45,110 nucleotides of DNA from contig JAGBLA010000140.1 of the NCBI GenBank assembly GCA_017635675.1, positions 1-45,110 on the forward strand. The letters run 5' to 3'. Source of the stretch: Ruminiclostridium sp. (GTDB taxonomy: Bacteria > Bacillota > Clostridia > Oscillospirales > Ruminococcaceae). The position numbers and the translations under genes are program-made. The notes beneath the pieces are model-generated. The model ran no database searches, was not told where the DNA came from, and saw only the letters and a list, made by a program, of their open reading frames with translations. This document shows positions 7,592-17,091 of the stretch, piece by piece. Each line of letters begins with the position of its first letter. The stretch's first letter is position 1.

Positions 7592-10234
7592 ATGAAGAAA
7601 GAACTTGCAAAAACCTACTCCCCGAAGGATTTCGAGGAGCGCATCTATCAGAACTGGGAGGAAAAGGGCTATTTCCACGCCGAGCGCGACCCGAAAAAAA
7701 AGCCCTACACTATCGTTATCCCGCCCCCGAACGTAACGGGACAGCTCCACATGGGTCACGCCCTTGACGAGACCCTTCAGGATATACTTATCCGCACCAA
7801 GCGTATGCAGGGGTACTCGGCGCTGTGGCTCCCAGGCACGGACCACGCTTCCATTGCCACCGAGGCAAAGGTGGTCGCGAAGATGAAGTCCGAGGGGCTG
7901 AGCAAGGAGGACGTAGGCCGCGAAGGGTTCCTCGAACGCGCATGGGACTGGACGCATGAGTACGGCGGCAAGATACAGAACCAGCTCAAGAAGCTCGGCT
8001 CGTCCTGCGACTGGGAGCGCGAGCGCTTCACCCTTGACGACGGCTGCTCCGAGGCGGTGCAGAAGGTGTTCCTTGATTATTATGAAAAGGGGCTCATCTA
8101 CCACGGAGTGCGCATCATAAACTGGTGCCCGAACTGCAGGACCTCTATCTCCGACATCGAGTGCGAGTACGAGGAGCAGGAGGGTCACTTCTGGCACATC
8201 AACTACCCGCTCTCCGACGGAAGCGGTTTCGTGCAGATAGCCACCACCCGTCCCGAGACGCTGCTGGGCGATACCGCCATTGCGGTACATCCCGACGACG
8301 AGCGCTACAAGAGCATCGTGGGCAAGACCGTGAAGCTCCCCCTTACCGACCGCGAGATACCCGTCATCGCCGACGAGTACGTTGAGCGGGATTTCGGTAC
8401 GGGCGTGGTAAAGATAACTCCCGCGCACGACCCCAACGACTATGAAGTGGGTCTGCGCCACAACCTTCCGATAATCAACGTAATGAACGATGACGCGACT
8501 ATAAACACCGAATACGGCGGCAAGTACGCGGGCATGGACAGATATGAAGCCCGCAAGGCTATGGTAGCCGACCTTGAAGCGCAGGGACTTCTCGTAAAGG
8601 TGGAGAAGCACGTTCACAACGTCGGCACCTGTCAGCGCTGCCACACCGTAGTTGAGCCGCGCTGTTCAAAGCAGTGGTTCGTTAAAATGGAGCCCCTCGC
8701 AAAGCCCGCTATCGAAATCGTAAAGAGCGGCGAGCTCAAATACGTGCCGAAGCACTTTGAGAACACCTATCTGCGCTGGATGGAGAATATCCGCGACTGG
8801 TGCATCTCGCGTCAGCTCTGGTGGGGTCACCGCATTCCCGCGTACTACTGCACCGACCCCGCGTGCGGCAGCGAAGTGATAAGCGGAACTCCCGTCACCG
8901 TCTGCCCGAAGTGCGGCAAGCCCATGAAGCAGGACGAGGACACCCTCGATACATGGTTCAGCTCGGCGCTGTGGCCGTTCTCCACCCTCGGCTGGCCTCA
9001 CGAGACAGAGGACTTCAAATACTTCTACCCCACAAACACGCTGGTCACAGGCTATGACATAATCTCGTTCTGGGTATCGAGAATGATATTCTCGGCGCTC
9101 GCCCACACGGGTCAGAAGCCCTTTGAGCACGTGCTGATACACGGTCTTGTGCGCGACGAGCTCGGACGCAAGATGTCCAAGTCCCTCGGCAACGGCGTTG
9201 ACCCGCTGGAGATAATCGGCGAATACGGCGCGGACGCGCTGAGATTTGCGCTTGTAACGGGCAACAGTCCCGGAAACGATATGCGCTGGACAAAGGCTAA
9301 AGTCACAAGCGCCCGCAATTTTGCCAACAAGCTGTGGAACGCGAGCCGCTACATTCTGATGAACCTGCCCGACGACATGGAAAAGGCGGAGCTTCCCGCA
9401 CAGCTCACTATCGAGGACAAGTGGGTGCTGTCCCGCTGCAACAGGCTTATCAAGGAAGTCACCGACAACATCGAGAGCTTTGAGCTCGGTATCGCGCTCG
9501 GCAAGCTGTACGACTTTATCTGGGACACCTACTGCGACTGGTACATCGAGCTCACGAAGCCCCGTATCGCACAGGGCGGCGATACCGCGAGAGCCGCGCA
9601 GAATGTGCTTGTCTATGTTATGCGCGACATTCTGAAGCTCCTGCACCCGTTCATGCCGTTCATCACCGAGGAGATATGGCAGTCTCTTCCCACCGAGGGA
9701 GAAGCCGAGAGCATCATGATAGCGGAGTGGAGCAGATATGACGATAAGCTTGACTTTGCCGCCGAGGAAGCGGACTTCACCAAGATAATCGACGCGGTGA
9801 AGGCTGTACGCGGCAAGCGCACCGAGCTCAACGTACCGCCGTCAAAGAAGGTCACGATGCACATCGAGACCGGCGAGAAGGCGCTGTTCGAGTCCTGCGC
9901 GGTGTTCTTCAAAACTCTCGCGGGCGCGTCCGAGGTCACTGTCACCGACAGGCAGGAGGACTCCGCGAATATGGCTGCCGCGGTAACATCGGCGGCAAGG
10001 ATATTCATGCCGCTCGGCGAGCTCGTAGATGCGGAGAAGGAGCTTGCAAGGCTTGAAAAGGAAAAGAAGGCTGTCGAAAAGGATATAAGCTTCCTGAGCG
10101 GCAAGCTCGGCAACGAGGGCTTCCTGTCAAAGGCTCCCGCGCAGCAGATAGAGAACGAGCGCGCAAAGCTCGCCAAGGCGCAGGAAAAGATGACGAAAAT
10201 AGAAGAGTCCATAAACGCTCTCAAGGCGCTTTAG
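7592..10234 (+). CDS. valS: Valyl-tRNA synthetase
   Basis: An 880-residue class I aminoacyl-tRNA synthetase. The HIGH motif is HMGH (53-56) inside [15 protein letters not shown], and KMSKS is at 527-531. The CP1 editing domain is marked by [19 protein letters not shown]. The anticodon-binding domain and the valine-specific C-terminal coiled coil (alternating E/K/L over the last about 65 residues) complete it. Length is normal. The 186 bases before it (7406-7591) contain small imperfect hairpins but no gene, and no recognisable T-box core. GAAAGGA precedes the ATG. A strong terminator follows the stop. Confidence 0.97.
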   Translation: MKKELAKTYSPKDFEERIYQNWEEKGYFHAERDPKKKPYTIVIPPPNVTGQLHMGHALDETLQDILIRTKRMQGYSALWLPGTDHASIATEAKVVAKMKSEGLSKEDVGREGFLERAWDWTHEYGGKIQNQLKKLGSSCDWERERFTLDDGCSEAVQKVFLDYYEKGLIYHGVRIINWCPNCRTSISDIECEYEEQEGHFWHINYPLSDGSGFVQIATTRPETLLGDTAIAVHPDDERYKSIVGKTVKLPLTDREIPVIADEYVERDFGTGVVKITPAHDPNDYEVGLRHNLPIINVMNDDATINTEYGGKYAGMDRYEARKAMVADLEAQGLLVKVEKHVHNVGTCQRCHTVVEPRCSKQWFVKMEPLAKPAIEIVKSGELKYVPKHFENTYLRWMENIRDWCISRQLWWGHRIPAYYCTDPACGSEVISGTPVTVCPKCGKPMKQDEDTLDTWFSSALWPFSTLGWPHETEDFKYFYPTNTLVTGYDIISFWVSRMIFSALAHTGQKPFEHVLIHGLVRDELGRKMSKSLGNGVDPLEIIGEYGADALRFALVTGNSPGNDMRWTKAKVTSARNFANKLWNASRYILMNLPDDMEKAELPAQLTIEDKWVLSRCNRLIKEVTDNIESFELGIALGKLYDFIWDTYCDWYIELTKPRIAQGGDTARAAQNVLVYVMRDILKLLHPFMPFITEEIWQSLPTEGEAESIMIAEWSRYDDKLDFAAEEADFTKIIDAVKAVRGKRTELNVPPSKKVTMHIETGEKALFESCAVFFKTLAGASEVTVTDRQEDSANMAAAVTSAARIFMPLGELVDAEKELARLEKEKKAVEKDISFLSGKLGNEGFLSKAPAQQIENERAKLAKAQEKMTKIEESINALKAL

Positions 10235-10245
10235 TATAAGTCAGA

Positions 10246-10288
10246 CACCGCACCTGTCAGCCGACGGGTGCGGTGATTTTTTTGTTTT
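10246..10288 (+). terminator. Intrinsic terminator of valS
   Basis: CACCGCACC pairs with GGTGCGGTG across a 12-base loop, followed by A and seven T, then GTTTT. The following 10290-10309 segment (GGGGCGGCACGACCCC then AAAC) resembles a decayed GC hairpin of the 17092-17190 repeat. Confidence 0.9.
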
Positions 10289-10378
10289 AGGGGCGGCACG
10301 ACCCCAAACGTTGTATATGTTGCACAAAATTTGATTTGGTATTTCTACATTCGTAATTGTTTATTCACAAAAAAAGTG

Positions 10379-10407
10379 TAGATTTTTTTGAAAAAATAGT
10401 GTATAAT
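10379..10407 (+). promoter_or_regulatory. Possible promoter of the EF-G2-type gene
   Basis: A perfect TATAAT at 10402-10407 in an A/T-rich stretch after the valS terminator. The hexamer 17 bases upstream (TAGATT) is a poor -35, so only the -10 is well supported. Confidence 0.45.
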
Positions 10408-10472
10408 ATTAATCGTACAGTTGAAAAACGGCACTGCCGTTGTATCAGCAAATAAATTCAGGGGGTTACATA

Positions 10473-12521
10473 ATGAAAACCTATAAATGCAAAAATATCA
10501 GAAATATAGCACTTGCAGGACACGGCGGAAGCGGTAAGACTTCCCTTAACGAGGCTATCCTCTTCACAAGCGGCGGGATAGACAGAATGGGAAAGATCGC
10601 CGACGGAAACACCGTGAGCGATTATGACCCCGACGAAATAAAGAGAAAGGTCTCCCTCAACACCTCTATCGCCTACGCCGAGTGGAAGGACGTCAAGATA
10701 AACATCGTCGATACTCCAGGTCAGTTCGACTTCATCGGCGGTATGTATGAGGGTATCCGCGCTGCCGAGACAGTAGTTATTACCGTTCCCGCAAAGGACG
10801 GCGTACAAGTCGGCACGATCAAGGCGTACAGAGAAGCCAAGAAGCTCGGCAAGGCGACCATGTTCGTCATCACCAAGACCGACGAGGAAAACTCCAGCTT
10901 CTACCGCGTGCTCGAAGAGCTCAAGACCAACTTCGGACCGTCGGTATGCCCGATAATCGTGCCTTTCGACAAGTTCGGCACGGTGGAGAGCTATATCAAC
11001 CTCTTCGAGATGAAAGCATACAAATACACCAACGGCAAGCCCGAGGAAGTTGAGATGCCCGCCTCCGAGAACCGTATCAAGGGACTTCGCGCCGCTATGG
11101 CAGAGGCTATCGCGGAGACGGACGAGGAGCTTATGATGAAGTTCTTCGAGAACGAAGGCGAGGACTTCACCGAGGCGGAGATAACCAAGGGTCTGCATGA
11201 CGGCGTTGACCAGGGTATCATCACGCCTGTGGTATGCTGCTCCGCGGAAAAGCTCGAAAGCATAGACAAGATGCTCGACACCATGATATATATGCTCCCG
11301 TCACCCGACGAGAGAAAGGACGAGATAATCGACTACGACGAGAGTATGCCCCTTGCGGCGTTCGTTTTCAAGACCCTCGCAGACCCGTTCGTAGGCAAGC
11401 TCAGCTTTGTCAAGATAGTTGCAGGCGTGCTCACCGCGAAGGTGGATATGGTCAACTCACGCACAGGCGAGAGCGAGAAGTTCGGCAAGATGCTCGCGCT
11501 CAGGGGCAAGAAGCAGGAAGAAATGATAGAAGCCTACGCGGGTGATATAGTTGCGCTCACTAAGCTCAACGCAAATACGAGCGACACCCTCTGCGACTCC
11601 ACAAACGTGATATCTCTCGCGCCCATCGAGTTCCCCGTACCGTGCTATTTCAAGGCTGTGGCGGCAAAGGACAAGAACGACGAAGGCAAGATAAGCAGCG
11701 GCATAAGACGTCTGCTTGAAGAAGACCACACATTGAGCTATGTCCACAACCACGAGACGCATCAGCGTATCCTCGGCGGTCTCGGCGAGCAGCATATAGA
11801 CTCCGCGGTGCAGAAGCTCAAGAACAAGTTCGGCGTTGACGTGCTGCTGAGCGACCCCGTTATCGCGTACCGCGAGGCTATCCGCAAGAAGGTCTCCGTT
11901 GAGGGCAAGCACAAGAAGCAGTCCGGCGGTCACGGTCAGTACGGTCACGTAAAGATAGAGTTTGAGCCCCATGACGGCGACGGTCTCATATTCGAGGAGA
12001 GAGTTTTCGGCGGAAGCGTCCCGAAGAACTTCTTCCCCGCGGTCGAAAAGGGCTTGCAGGAGAGCATAGTTCACGGCGTTCTCGCGGGATACCCCGTTGT
12101 ACGCCTTAAAGCGACCCTGTTTGACGGCTCTTACCACCCCGTTGACAGCTCGGAGCAGGCGTTCAAAATGGCAGCTCACATTGCGTACAAGAACGGACTT
12201 ACCCAGGCGTCCCCCTGCCTGCTTGAACCTATCGAGCTTATGAAGTTCACCGTCCCGGACGACAATACCGGCGACGTTATGGGCATTGTGAACAAGCGCC
12301 GCGGCGCAGTCCTCGGCATGAACCCCGTAGGCGACGGCATGACCGAGGTAGATGCCGAGCTTCCTATGGCTGAAACGGGCGACCTTGCAACCGTTATCCG
12401 CCAGATGACAAAGGGCATGGGTTGGTTCACCATGGAATTTGCGCGCTATGAACAGCTCCCCTCAAACCTCGAAGCAGATGTTATCGCAAAAGCTCCGAAA
12501 TTCAGCGAATACGAGGGATAA
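10473..12521 (+). CDS. Elongation factor G-like GTPase (EF-G2 type)
   Basis: A 682-residue translational GTPase with the full EF-G layout: G domain, domain II, III, the domain IV stretch KKQSGGHGQYGHVKIEFEP, and domain V. The P-loop is GHGGSGKT (16-23) rather than the AHIDAGKT of canonical EF-G, G3 is DTPGQFDF (80-87), and G4 reads TKTD (134-137) instead of NKMD. These variants are typical of the EF-G2/EF-G-like branch, whose cellular role is less clear than that of FusA. The canonical fusA is not in the window. The start was set at the ATG after AGGGGG; an upstream TTG in frame has no such site. Confidence 0.85.
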   Translation: MKTYKCKNIRNIALAGHGGSGKTSLNEAILFTSGGIDRMGKIADGNTVSDYDPDEIKRKVSLNTSIAYAEWKDVKINIVDTPGQFDFIGGMYEGIRAAETVVITVPAKDGVQVGTIKAYREAKKLGKATMFVITKTDEENSSFYRVLEELKTNFGPSVCPIIVPFDKFGTVESYINLFEMKAYKYTNGKPEEVEMPASENRIKGLRAAMAEAIAETDEELMMKFFENEGEDFTEAEITKGLHDGVDQGIITPVVCCSAEKLESIDKMLDTMIYMLPSPDERKDEIIDYDESMPLAAFVFKTLADPFVGKLSFVKIVAGVLTAKVDMVNSRTGESEKFGKMLALRGKKQEEMIEAYAGDIVALTKLNANTSDTLCDSTNVISLAPIEFPVPCYFKAVAAKDKNDEGKISSGIRRLLEEDHTLSYVHNHETHQRILGGLGEQHIDSAVQKLKNKFGVDVLLSDPVIAYREAIRKKVSVEGKHKKQSGGHGQYGHVKIEFEPHDGDGLIFEERVFGGSVPKNFFPAVEKGLQESIVHGVLAGYPVVRLKATLFDGSYHPVDSSEQAFKMAAHIAYKNGLTQASPCLLEPIELMKFTVPDDNTGDVMGIVNKRRGAVLGMNPVGDGMTEVDAELPMAETGDLATVIRQMTKGMGWFTMEFARYEQLPSNLEADVIAKAPKFSEYEG

Positions 12522-12533
12522 TGCACAAAAACA

Positions 12534-12556
12534 GTGCGTGCTTTCATGCGCTTTTG
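12534..12556 (+). terminator. Weak candidate terminator after the EF-G2-type gene
   Basis: GTGCGTG can pair with CATGCGC (two G-T pairs) across CTTT, followed by only four T. The stop codon is 13 bases upstream. Low certainty. Confidence 0.35.
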
Positions 12557-12603
12557 CTCCACATTGCACAAATATTTTGACGCAAGTTTATCTATAATTA
12601 CCA

Positions 12604-12632
12604 TTGATATGAACGGCAAAGAATGATATAAT
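12604..12632 (+). promoter_or_regulatory. SigA promoter of a candidate small RNA
   Basis: TTGATA, exactly 17 bases, TATAAT. No open reading frame starts between it and the strong terminator at 12717-12749. Confidence 0.7.
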
Positions 12633-12638
12633 GTATGT

Positions 12639-12749
12639 AATAAGTTAAACGATCTGTTTAGCTGCTAACTTTTGCAACATTTCATTTTTTCATAACTTAT
12701 CTCCTTTATTTTTTCGCCCCGTATATGAGAATATACGGGGAGTTTTTTT
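12639..12749 (+). ncRNA. Candidate small RNA of about 110 bases
   Basis: This segment is bounded by a good promoter (start expected near 12639) and a very strong terminator. It has no reading frame with a ribosome-binding site on the plus strand. ATAAGTTA at 12640-12647, the predicted 5' end, can pair either with TAACTT at 12666-12671 (helped by AAC/GTT inside) or, perfectly over eight bases, with TAACTTAT at 12693-12700; the two are mutually exclusive. A C/T-rich stretch containing ATCTCCTTT (12700-12708) could pair with Shine-Dalgarno sequences. It may be a trans-acting RNA or a leader; the next gene has its own promoter. No known RNA family was recognised. Confidence 0.5.
12717..12749 (+). 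terminator. Strong intrinsic terminator
   Basis: Ten perfect base pairs (CCCCGTATAT with ATATACGGGG) close a GAGA loop, followed by AG and seven T. Confidence 0.93.
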
Positions 12750-12799
12750 GCGCGGATCTCCGTTGATGTATGAAAAATGATGTTTTTTTGCTGTGCCTA

Positions 12800-12828
12800 T
12801 TGATTTTTGACGGGACTCGTGGTATAAT
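12800..12828 (+). promoter_or_regulatory. SigA promoter of the VWA-like gene
   Basis: TTGATT, exactly 17 bases, TATAAT, about 75 bases before the start codon at 12904. Confidence 0.7.
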
Positions 12829-12903
12829 AAAATATGATAGTTTTCATAAATAAATAGGGTCTGCTTATAACGGGCTCTTAGATCAAACAGGGGGAAATAT
12901 AAC

Positions 12904-13488
12904 ATGAAGGATAATCTGACACAGCTGCTCTTCGCTTTCGATTACGCTCTCGTACCTCCGGGACATGGTGACGAGGCTCTGAAAGCACTCAAAAACTTCG
13001 TAGCCGCAGTTAAAAAGACAAACAAGGAGCTGCGTGTCTCGGCAATCTCGTTCAACGCGGGCGAGGAGATAAAGATAGTCAATCAGCCTATCGACAAGGT
13101 AAAGCTCCCGAAGCTCGGCGCGGGCGCAAAGGCGGGCGGTGCCTGCTCTATGCTCGATAAGACGTCAAAGCTCATGGACGATATAGGTGAGCGCCTGACA
13201 AATACTCCCGAGGAAGAAAGACCTTCACAGATAATCCTTACTATCATGGTGTTCGGAAGAGACAACGCAAGCAAGAGCTGCACATACGAGCGTCTGAGAG
13301 ACATGATAGCTCATCAGCGTGATGTATATAAATGGAAGTTCTATCTTATAACCGATTTCTCCATTAATATGGAAAAGCTCGGTATCGCGGAAGATGATAC
13401 TATCATGCTGAAACACGTTGACGGCGATTGGTTCAAGCAGCCGTTCGAGGAGCTCTCGGAAAAAATAGTGGGACTTCTTCAGGGTTAA
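12904..13488 (+). CDS. TerY-like VWA-fold protein with degenerate MIDAS
   Basis: A 194-residue protein with the strand/helix pattern of a von Willebrand A domain like that of TerY: LRVSAISFNAGEEIKI, then GGACSMLDKTSKLMDDI, then QIILTIMVFG. All three metal-site (MIDAS) positions look altered: the first-strand DxSxS is FDYALVP, the expected GGT is GGAC, and the TDG-like motif is MVFG. Metal-dependent ligand binding therefore seems unlikely. No signal peptide or membrane segment. AGGGGG precedes the ATG. It has its own promoter and terminator. Function unknown; it precedes a c-di-GMP-type sensor gene. Confidence 0.6.
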   Translation: MKDNLTQLLFAFDYALVPPGHGDEALKALKNFVAAVKKTNKELRVSAISFNAGEEIKIVNQPIDKVKLPKLGAGAKAGGACSMLDKTSKLMDDIGERLTNTPEEERPSQIILTIMVFGRDNASKSCTYERLRDMIAHQRDVYKWKFYLITDFSINMEKLGIAEDDTIMLKHVDGDWFKQPFEELSEKIVGLLQG

Positions 13489-13498
13489 GACCGTTTAT

Positions 13499-13541
13499 GC
13501 GGCGCCGCGCGAGCAAATCCGCACGGTGCCGCTGTTTTCTT
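13499..13541 (+). terminator. Intrinsic terminator of the VWA-like gene
   Basis: GCGGCGCCG pairs with CGGTGCCGC (one G-T pair) over a 16-base loop, followed by TGTTTTCTT. Confidence 0.75.
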
Positions 13542-13569
13542 ACTATAACGACGAAAGGAGCGTGACGGC

Positions 13570-15840
13570 ATGAACAAACGCTTTGAAGCGATACGCAGCA
13601 GCCTGAGAAACACCGAGTTTTTCTTCATCGGCGTTCTTGTGTTCGTTATCCTGTCCATATCCATGCTGCTTATGATATACATTCCGTCCGTCGCGCGGAT
13701 CGTTTCCGAGGGTGCGGAGGCGGAGATAAGCAGCGCCACCCTCGCAAACTCCTATACAGCCGATACTTACTTCAGGAACAAGATGTCGTTCCTTGAGGCG
13801 GCAGCGTCAGAGTTCAGAAAGATAGACACAGCCGATACCGAAAAGGTGCTCGAAACATTGCGCAGTATCCACGCAAACAGCCAATTCCGTCATATCGGCT
13901 TCACCGGCACCGACGGCGTTACCGTAAGCAGCACCGGGTCGGTGGAGAATACCTCCAACCGTCAGTTCATACAGGCGGGTCTTGCGGGCAATGCAACCGT
14001 GTCGCCCCACGTTACCTGCGATTTCGACAACACGTACTGCGATATGTACACCGTCCCCGTATATAACGATTCGGGAAAGCTTATCGGCGCTCTCACCGGC
14101 GACGACGAACAGTTCGAGTTCACCGAGATTATGCTCCTCGGCATCGCGGGTGACAAGTCCTGCTACTTCATATTCGATTCCATGGGCGATGTGATATACT
14201 GCAGCCCCGGAAACAGCGCGGGTATAGGTCACGCGGACAACCTTCTCGCCGCCATAGACGACGAGGTGGTATCAAAGGACATCGGTTTCCTGCTCAACAG
14301 CCTTAACCGCAGCGCTGTCAAGCGCGTGAGCATAAACGGCGTGGAATACATAGCCTCTTTCATGGGCGTGCTCAACGACGAGTGGACTTTCGCGGCTATC
14401 GTTCCCGCGGAAACAGGGTACTCCTCCTTTACGGGGCTTGTGGTGTTCACGGGATTTCTGATAGCGATACTTTCGCTGCTGCTCATCGCGGCACTTATCG
14501 TCGTTGCCGTGCGTATCCGCGCCGTCAAGCACGACGTTTCCGACTTCGTCGGGGAGAGCGAGCAGCTCCTTTATACCGACAGCCTTACCGGCGGCGAGAC
14601 CATAGCCCTGTTCCGTGAGAAGTACGCCGCAGCTATGGCGGATACCGCGTCTGAGCACGCGCTCATCTCACTTGACGTTGACCGTTTCAAGGCGGTAAAC
14701 GATGTGTTCGGCTTTGAGGGCGGAAACAAGATAATACGTGTCATATCCGACATCATAGCCCGCAGTATCGGCAGGGACGATTTCTTTGCGAGAAGCAGCG
14801 GCGACCTGTTCTATATCTGCGCGGAGTTCGGCGATAAGCGGGAGCTTTGCGAGCTCGCGGAGCGCATAATGTCCGATGTGGAATATCAGATAACCGAGGT
14901 GCATCTCAGCCTTTCGATCGGGATCTACATGATCGACGACAAGCATATCCGCTCACGCGTTGCCGCGGACAGAGCCGATATGGCAAGAGAGACCGCAAAA
15001 AACTCAAAGGACAGCAGCTACGCGTTCTTCGACAGCTCTATGCTCGAACGCATACGCCGTGAAAAGCGCATCGAGGACATCATGGAGGACTCACTCGCCC
15101 TCGGCGAGTTCCGCGTATATCTCCAGCCGAAGTACAGTCTCGGCTCACAGAATGAAGTTGTGGGCGCTGAGGCTCTTGTGCGCTGGAACCACGACGGAAG
15201 GCTTATACCCCCCGGCGACTTCATACCGCTGTTTGAGCGCAACGGCTTCGTGACAAAGATAGACTACTATATGTTCGAGGAGGTCTGCAAGCTTCAGAAG
15301 AAGTACGCTTCCCTCGGTTTCACGCCGAAGATAATCTCGGTCAATATGTCGCGGCTTCACATTCACAAGCCCGGTTTCGTTGACGAGCTCGCGGCGATGT
15401 GCGACAAGTACGGTGTGGAAACGAAGTACATCGAGATAGAGATAACCGAGAGCGCCGCCTTTGAGAACATGGAGACTCTCCGTGAGATATTCCGTCAGAT
15501 AAAGTCAAAGGGGTTCCACGTTTCCATAGACGACTTCGGAAGCGGCTATTCCTCACTGAATATGCTCAAGGATATGCCGGTCGATGTGCTCAAGATAGAC
15601 CGCTCGTTCCTCACCGAGAAGGCGGACGAGAACGAGGACGCAAGCATTATAATCTCCTGCGTGGTAATGCTCGCGTCGCACCTTGACATACACACGATAT
15701 GCGAGGGTATAGAAACACAGGTTCAGGCAGACCTGCTCACGAAGCTCGGCTGCGAAATGGCGCAGGGTTTCTTCTTTGCAAGACCTATGCCCGTGCCGGA
15801 TTATGAAAAGCTCACATACGGGCTTGGCGAAGGGAAGTGA
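13570..15840 (+). CDS. Membrane GGDEF-EAL protein with extracytoplasmic sensor; GGDEF degenerate
   Basis: A 756-residue signalling protein. A membrane segment near 17-40 and another near 292-318 flank an extracytoplasmic region of about 250 residues that resembles a dCache ligand-binding domain. The cytoplasmic GGDEF domain has SGDLF at 410-414 in place of GG(D/E)EF, so cyclic-di-GMP synthesis is doubtful. The C-terminal EAL domain looks complete: EAL at 534-536, VNMS, IEITES, DDFGSGYSS, LKIDRSF, EGIE and QGFFFARPMP. The likely output is c-di-GMP hydrolysis controlled by an external signal. AAGGAG precedes the ATG. It starts a run of three closely spaced genes ending with a deacetylase. Confidence 0.9.
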   Translation: MNKRFEAIRSSLRNTEFFFIGVLVFVILSISMLLMIYIPSVARIVSEGAEAEISSATLANSYTADTYFRNKMSFLEAAASEFRKIDTADTEKVLETLRSIHANSQFRHIGFTGTDGVTVSSTGSVENTSNRQFIQAGLAGNATVSPHVTCDFDNTYCDMYTVPVYNDSGKLIGALTGDDEQFEFTEIMLLGIAGDKSCYFIFDSMGDVIYCSPGNSAGIGHADNLLAAIDDEVVSKDIGFLLNSLNRSAVKRVSINGVEYIASFMGVLNDEWTFAAIVPAETGYSSFTGLVVFTGFLIAILSLLLIAALIVVAVRIRAVKHDVSDFVGESEQLLYTDSLTGGETIALFREKYAAAMADTASEHALISLDVDRFKAVNDVFGFEGGNKIIRVISDIIARSIGRDDFFARSSGDLFYICAEFGDKRELCELAERIMSDVEYQITEVHLSLSIGIYMIDDKHIRSRVAADRADMARETAKNSKDSSYAFFDSSMLERIRREKRIEDIMEDSLALGEFRVYLQPKYSLGSQNEVVGAEALVRWNHDGRLIPPGDFIPLFERNGFVTKIDYYMFEEVCKLQKKYASLGFTPKIISVNMSRLHIHKPGFVDELAAMCDKYGVETKYIEIEITESAAFENMETLREIFRQIKSKGFHVSIDDFGSGYSSLNMLKDMPVDVLKIDRSFLTEKADENEDASIIISCVVMLASHLDIHTICEGIETQVQADLLTKLGCEMAQGFFFARPMPVPDYEKLTYGLGEGK

Positions 15841-15846
15841 CGGCAG

Positions 15847-16458
15847 TTGGCAGACGAGATAGCACAAAGATTCGCGGATATAATCGAAGGCGCGTCAGAA
15901 TCGCTGTTCACGGCGCTCAAATGCTGCTATGTGATAGCGGACGAGGACTTCTACAACGTGAATGTCAAGGATATTTTCCGCGTGGGCTTAAGCAACATAA
16001 CCGACCCCGACTGCTTTACGTACCTCGGGTTCCCGCTTGAGGGCGAGAAGCTCGGTGAGGTAGGCACTCCGAAATTCCGCGAGGTGCTTGACATTATAAG
16101 GTACAGCTTTGCTATCCGCATACCATTTGCCCGCAAGGACGCGCCCGACTGCTATATCAAGGACAATCAGATAAAGCAGATGTACGATATACTTGAAGGC
16201 TATGGTTTCGCGAACCCCGACGGGATAGTGGTGGAGAGTTTCAAGTCCATATCGTGGCTCGCAAAGACCAAAAAGCCCGAACCGCCGTTCGATACCGAAT
16301 GGCTTCGGAGCTGGATATACACCTACGGGCATGACATTGCGGCGATAAACAACCGCAATATGTTCCTGCTTGGCTGCGCGGACGCGCTGTTCCCGCTGTA
16401 CTACTCGGCGCTCAGAGAGCGTCTTGTCAAGGAATTCAACAAGTACGGGTCTATATGA
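15847..16458 (+). CDS. Protein of unknown function
   Basis: A 203-residue soluble protein that I do not recognise. It starts at a TTG six bases after the GGDEF-EAL stop, with AAGGGAAG upstream as a plausible ribosome-binding site. It contains a few scattered cysteines (CCYVIAD, DPDCF, APDCY, LLGCAD) without zinc-finger spacing, and no signal peptide or clear membrane span. The polysaccharide deacetylase gene begins 18 bases after its stop. Context suggests co-expression with the c-di-GMP-type sensor. Confidence 0.75.
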   Translation: MADEIAQRFADIIEGASESLFTALKCCYVIADEDFYNVNVKDIFRVGLSNITDPDCFTYLGFPLEGEKLGEVGTPKFREVLDIIRYSFAIRIPFARKDAPDCYIKDNQIKQMYDILEGYGFANPDGIVVESFKSISWLAKTKKPEPPFDTEWLRSWIYTYGHDIAAINNRNMFLLGCADALFPLYYSALRERLVKEFNKYGSI

Positions 16459-16476
16459 CCAAAGGAGCAATTCAGA

Positions 16477-17091
16477 ATGGACAAGCGTAAAACAGTCGCG
16501 CTTACATTTGACGACGGTCCGAACACAGTGCATACGGGTATGCTTATCGACCTGCTTGCAAAGCTCGGCGTGCCGTCGTCATTCTTCCTCGTGGGGGAGA
16601 ACATCACCCCGCAGACAGCGGGGCTTCTGAAACGCGCACACGAGCTCGGTATCGAGCTTGCGAACCACAGTTTCACCCACAGGGATATGACCGCGTTCAG
16701 TCCCGACGAGGTGAAAAGCGAGATCGCCCGCACCTCGGCGCTGATACATGACATCACAGGCTATGAGCCGCGGTTCTTCCGCCCGCCGTATATCGCGGTG
16801 AATGACGGGCTTTACGGACTTGTGGGGCTGCCGTTCATCTGCGGGGTGGGCTGCAATGACTGGGACAAGGCTGTCTCGGTGGAGGAGCGGTTGAAGTTCC
16901 TTACTGAAGACATTCCCGACGGCTGCATTATCCTGCTCCATGACCAGTGCGACAATCCCGGTACCCCCGAGGCTCTGAAAAGGGCGCTGCCGCGTATGCT
17001 CGATGACGGCTATGATTTCGTTACTATATCAGAGCTTTTCCGCATAAAAGGCGTCACCCCCGAGGTCGGCAAAATGTACAGCGTGCTGTGA
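16477..17091 (+). CDS. Polysaccharide deacetylase (NodB domain) family protein
   Basis: A 204-residue protein consisting of one NodB/CE4 domain. Motifs: TFDDGP (10-15; D12 base, D13 metal), NHSFTH (H64 and H68 metal ligands), RPPY (102-105), CNDWDKA and LLHDQC. These enzymes usually remove acetyl groups from peptidoglycan or chitin-like glycans in a metal-dependent manner. There is no signal peptide or membrane anchor, which is unusual for a cell-wall enzyme and leaves its substrate open. AAAGGAG precedes the ATG. Repeat copy B begins directly after the stop. Confidence 0.9.
   Translation: MDKRKTVALTFDDGPNTVHTGMLIDLLAKLGVPSSFFLVGENITPQTAGLLKRAHELGIELANHSFTHRDMTAFSPDEVKSEIARTSALIHDITGYEPRFFRPPYIAVNDGLYGLVGLPFICGVGCNDWDKAVSVEERLKFLTEDIPDGCIILLHDQCDNPGTPEALKRALPRMLDDGYDFVTISELFRIKGVTPEVGKMYSVL

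Noticed and set aside
12577-12598. TTGACG and TATAAT after the EF-G2-type gene
   Set aside because: Spacing is only 10 bases, so they do not form a promoter.
12690-12712. Minus-strand AAAGGAG-ATAAGTT-ATG in the candidate small RNA region
   Set aside because: The frame is ATG AAA AAA TGA, only three codons, so not a gene.
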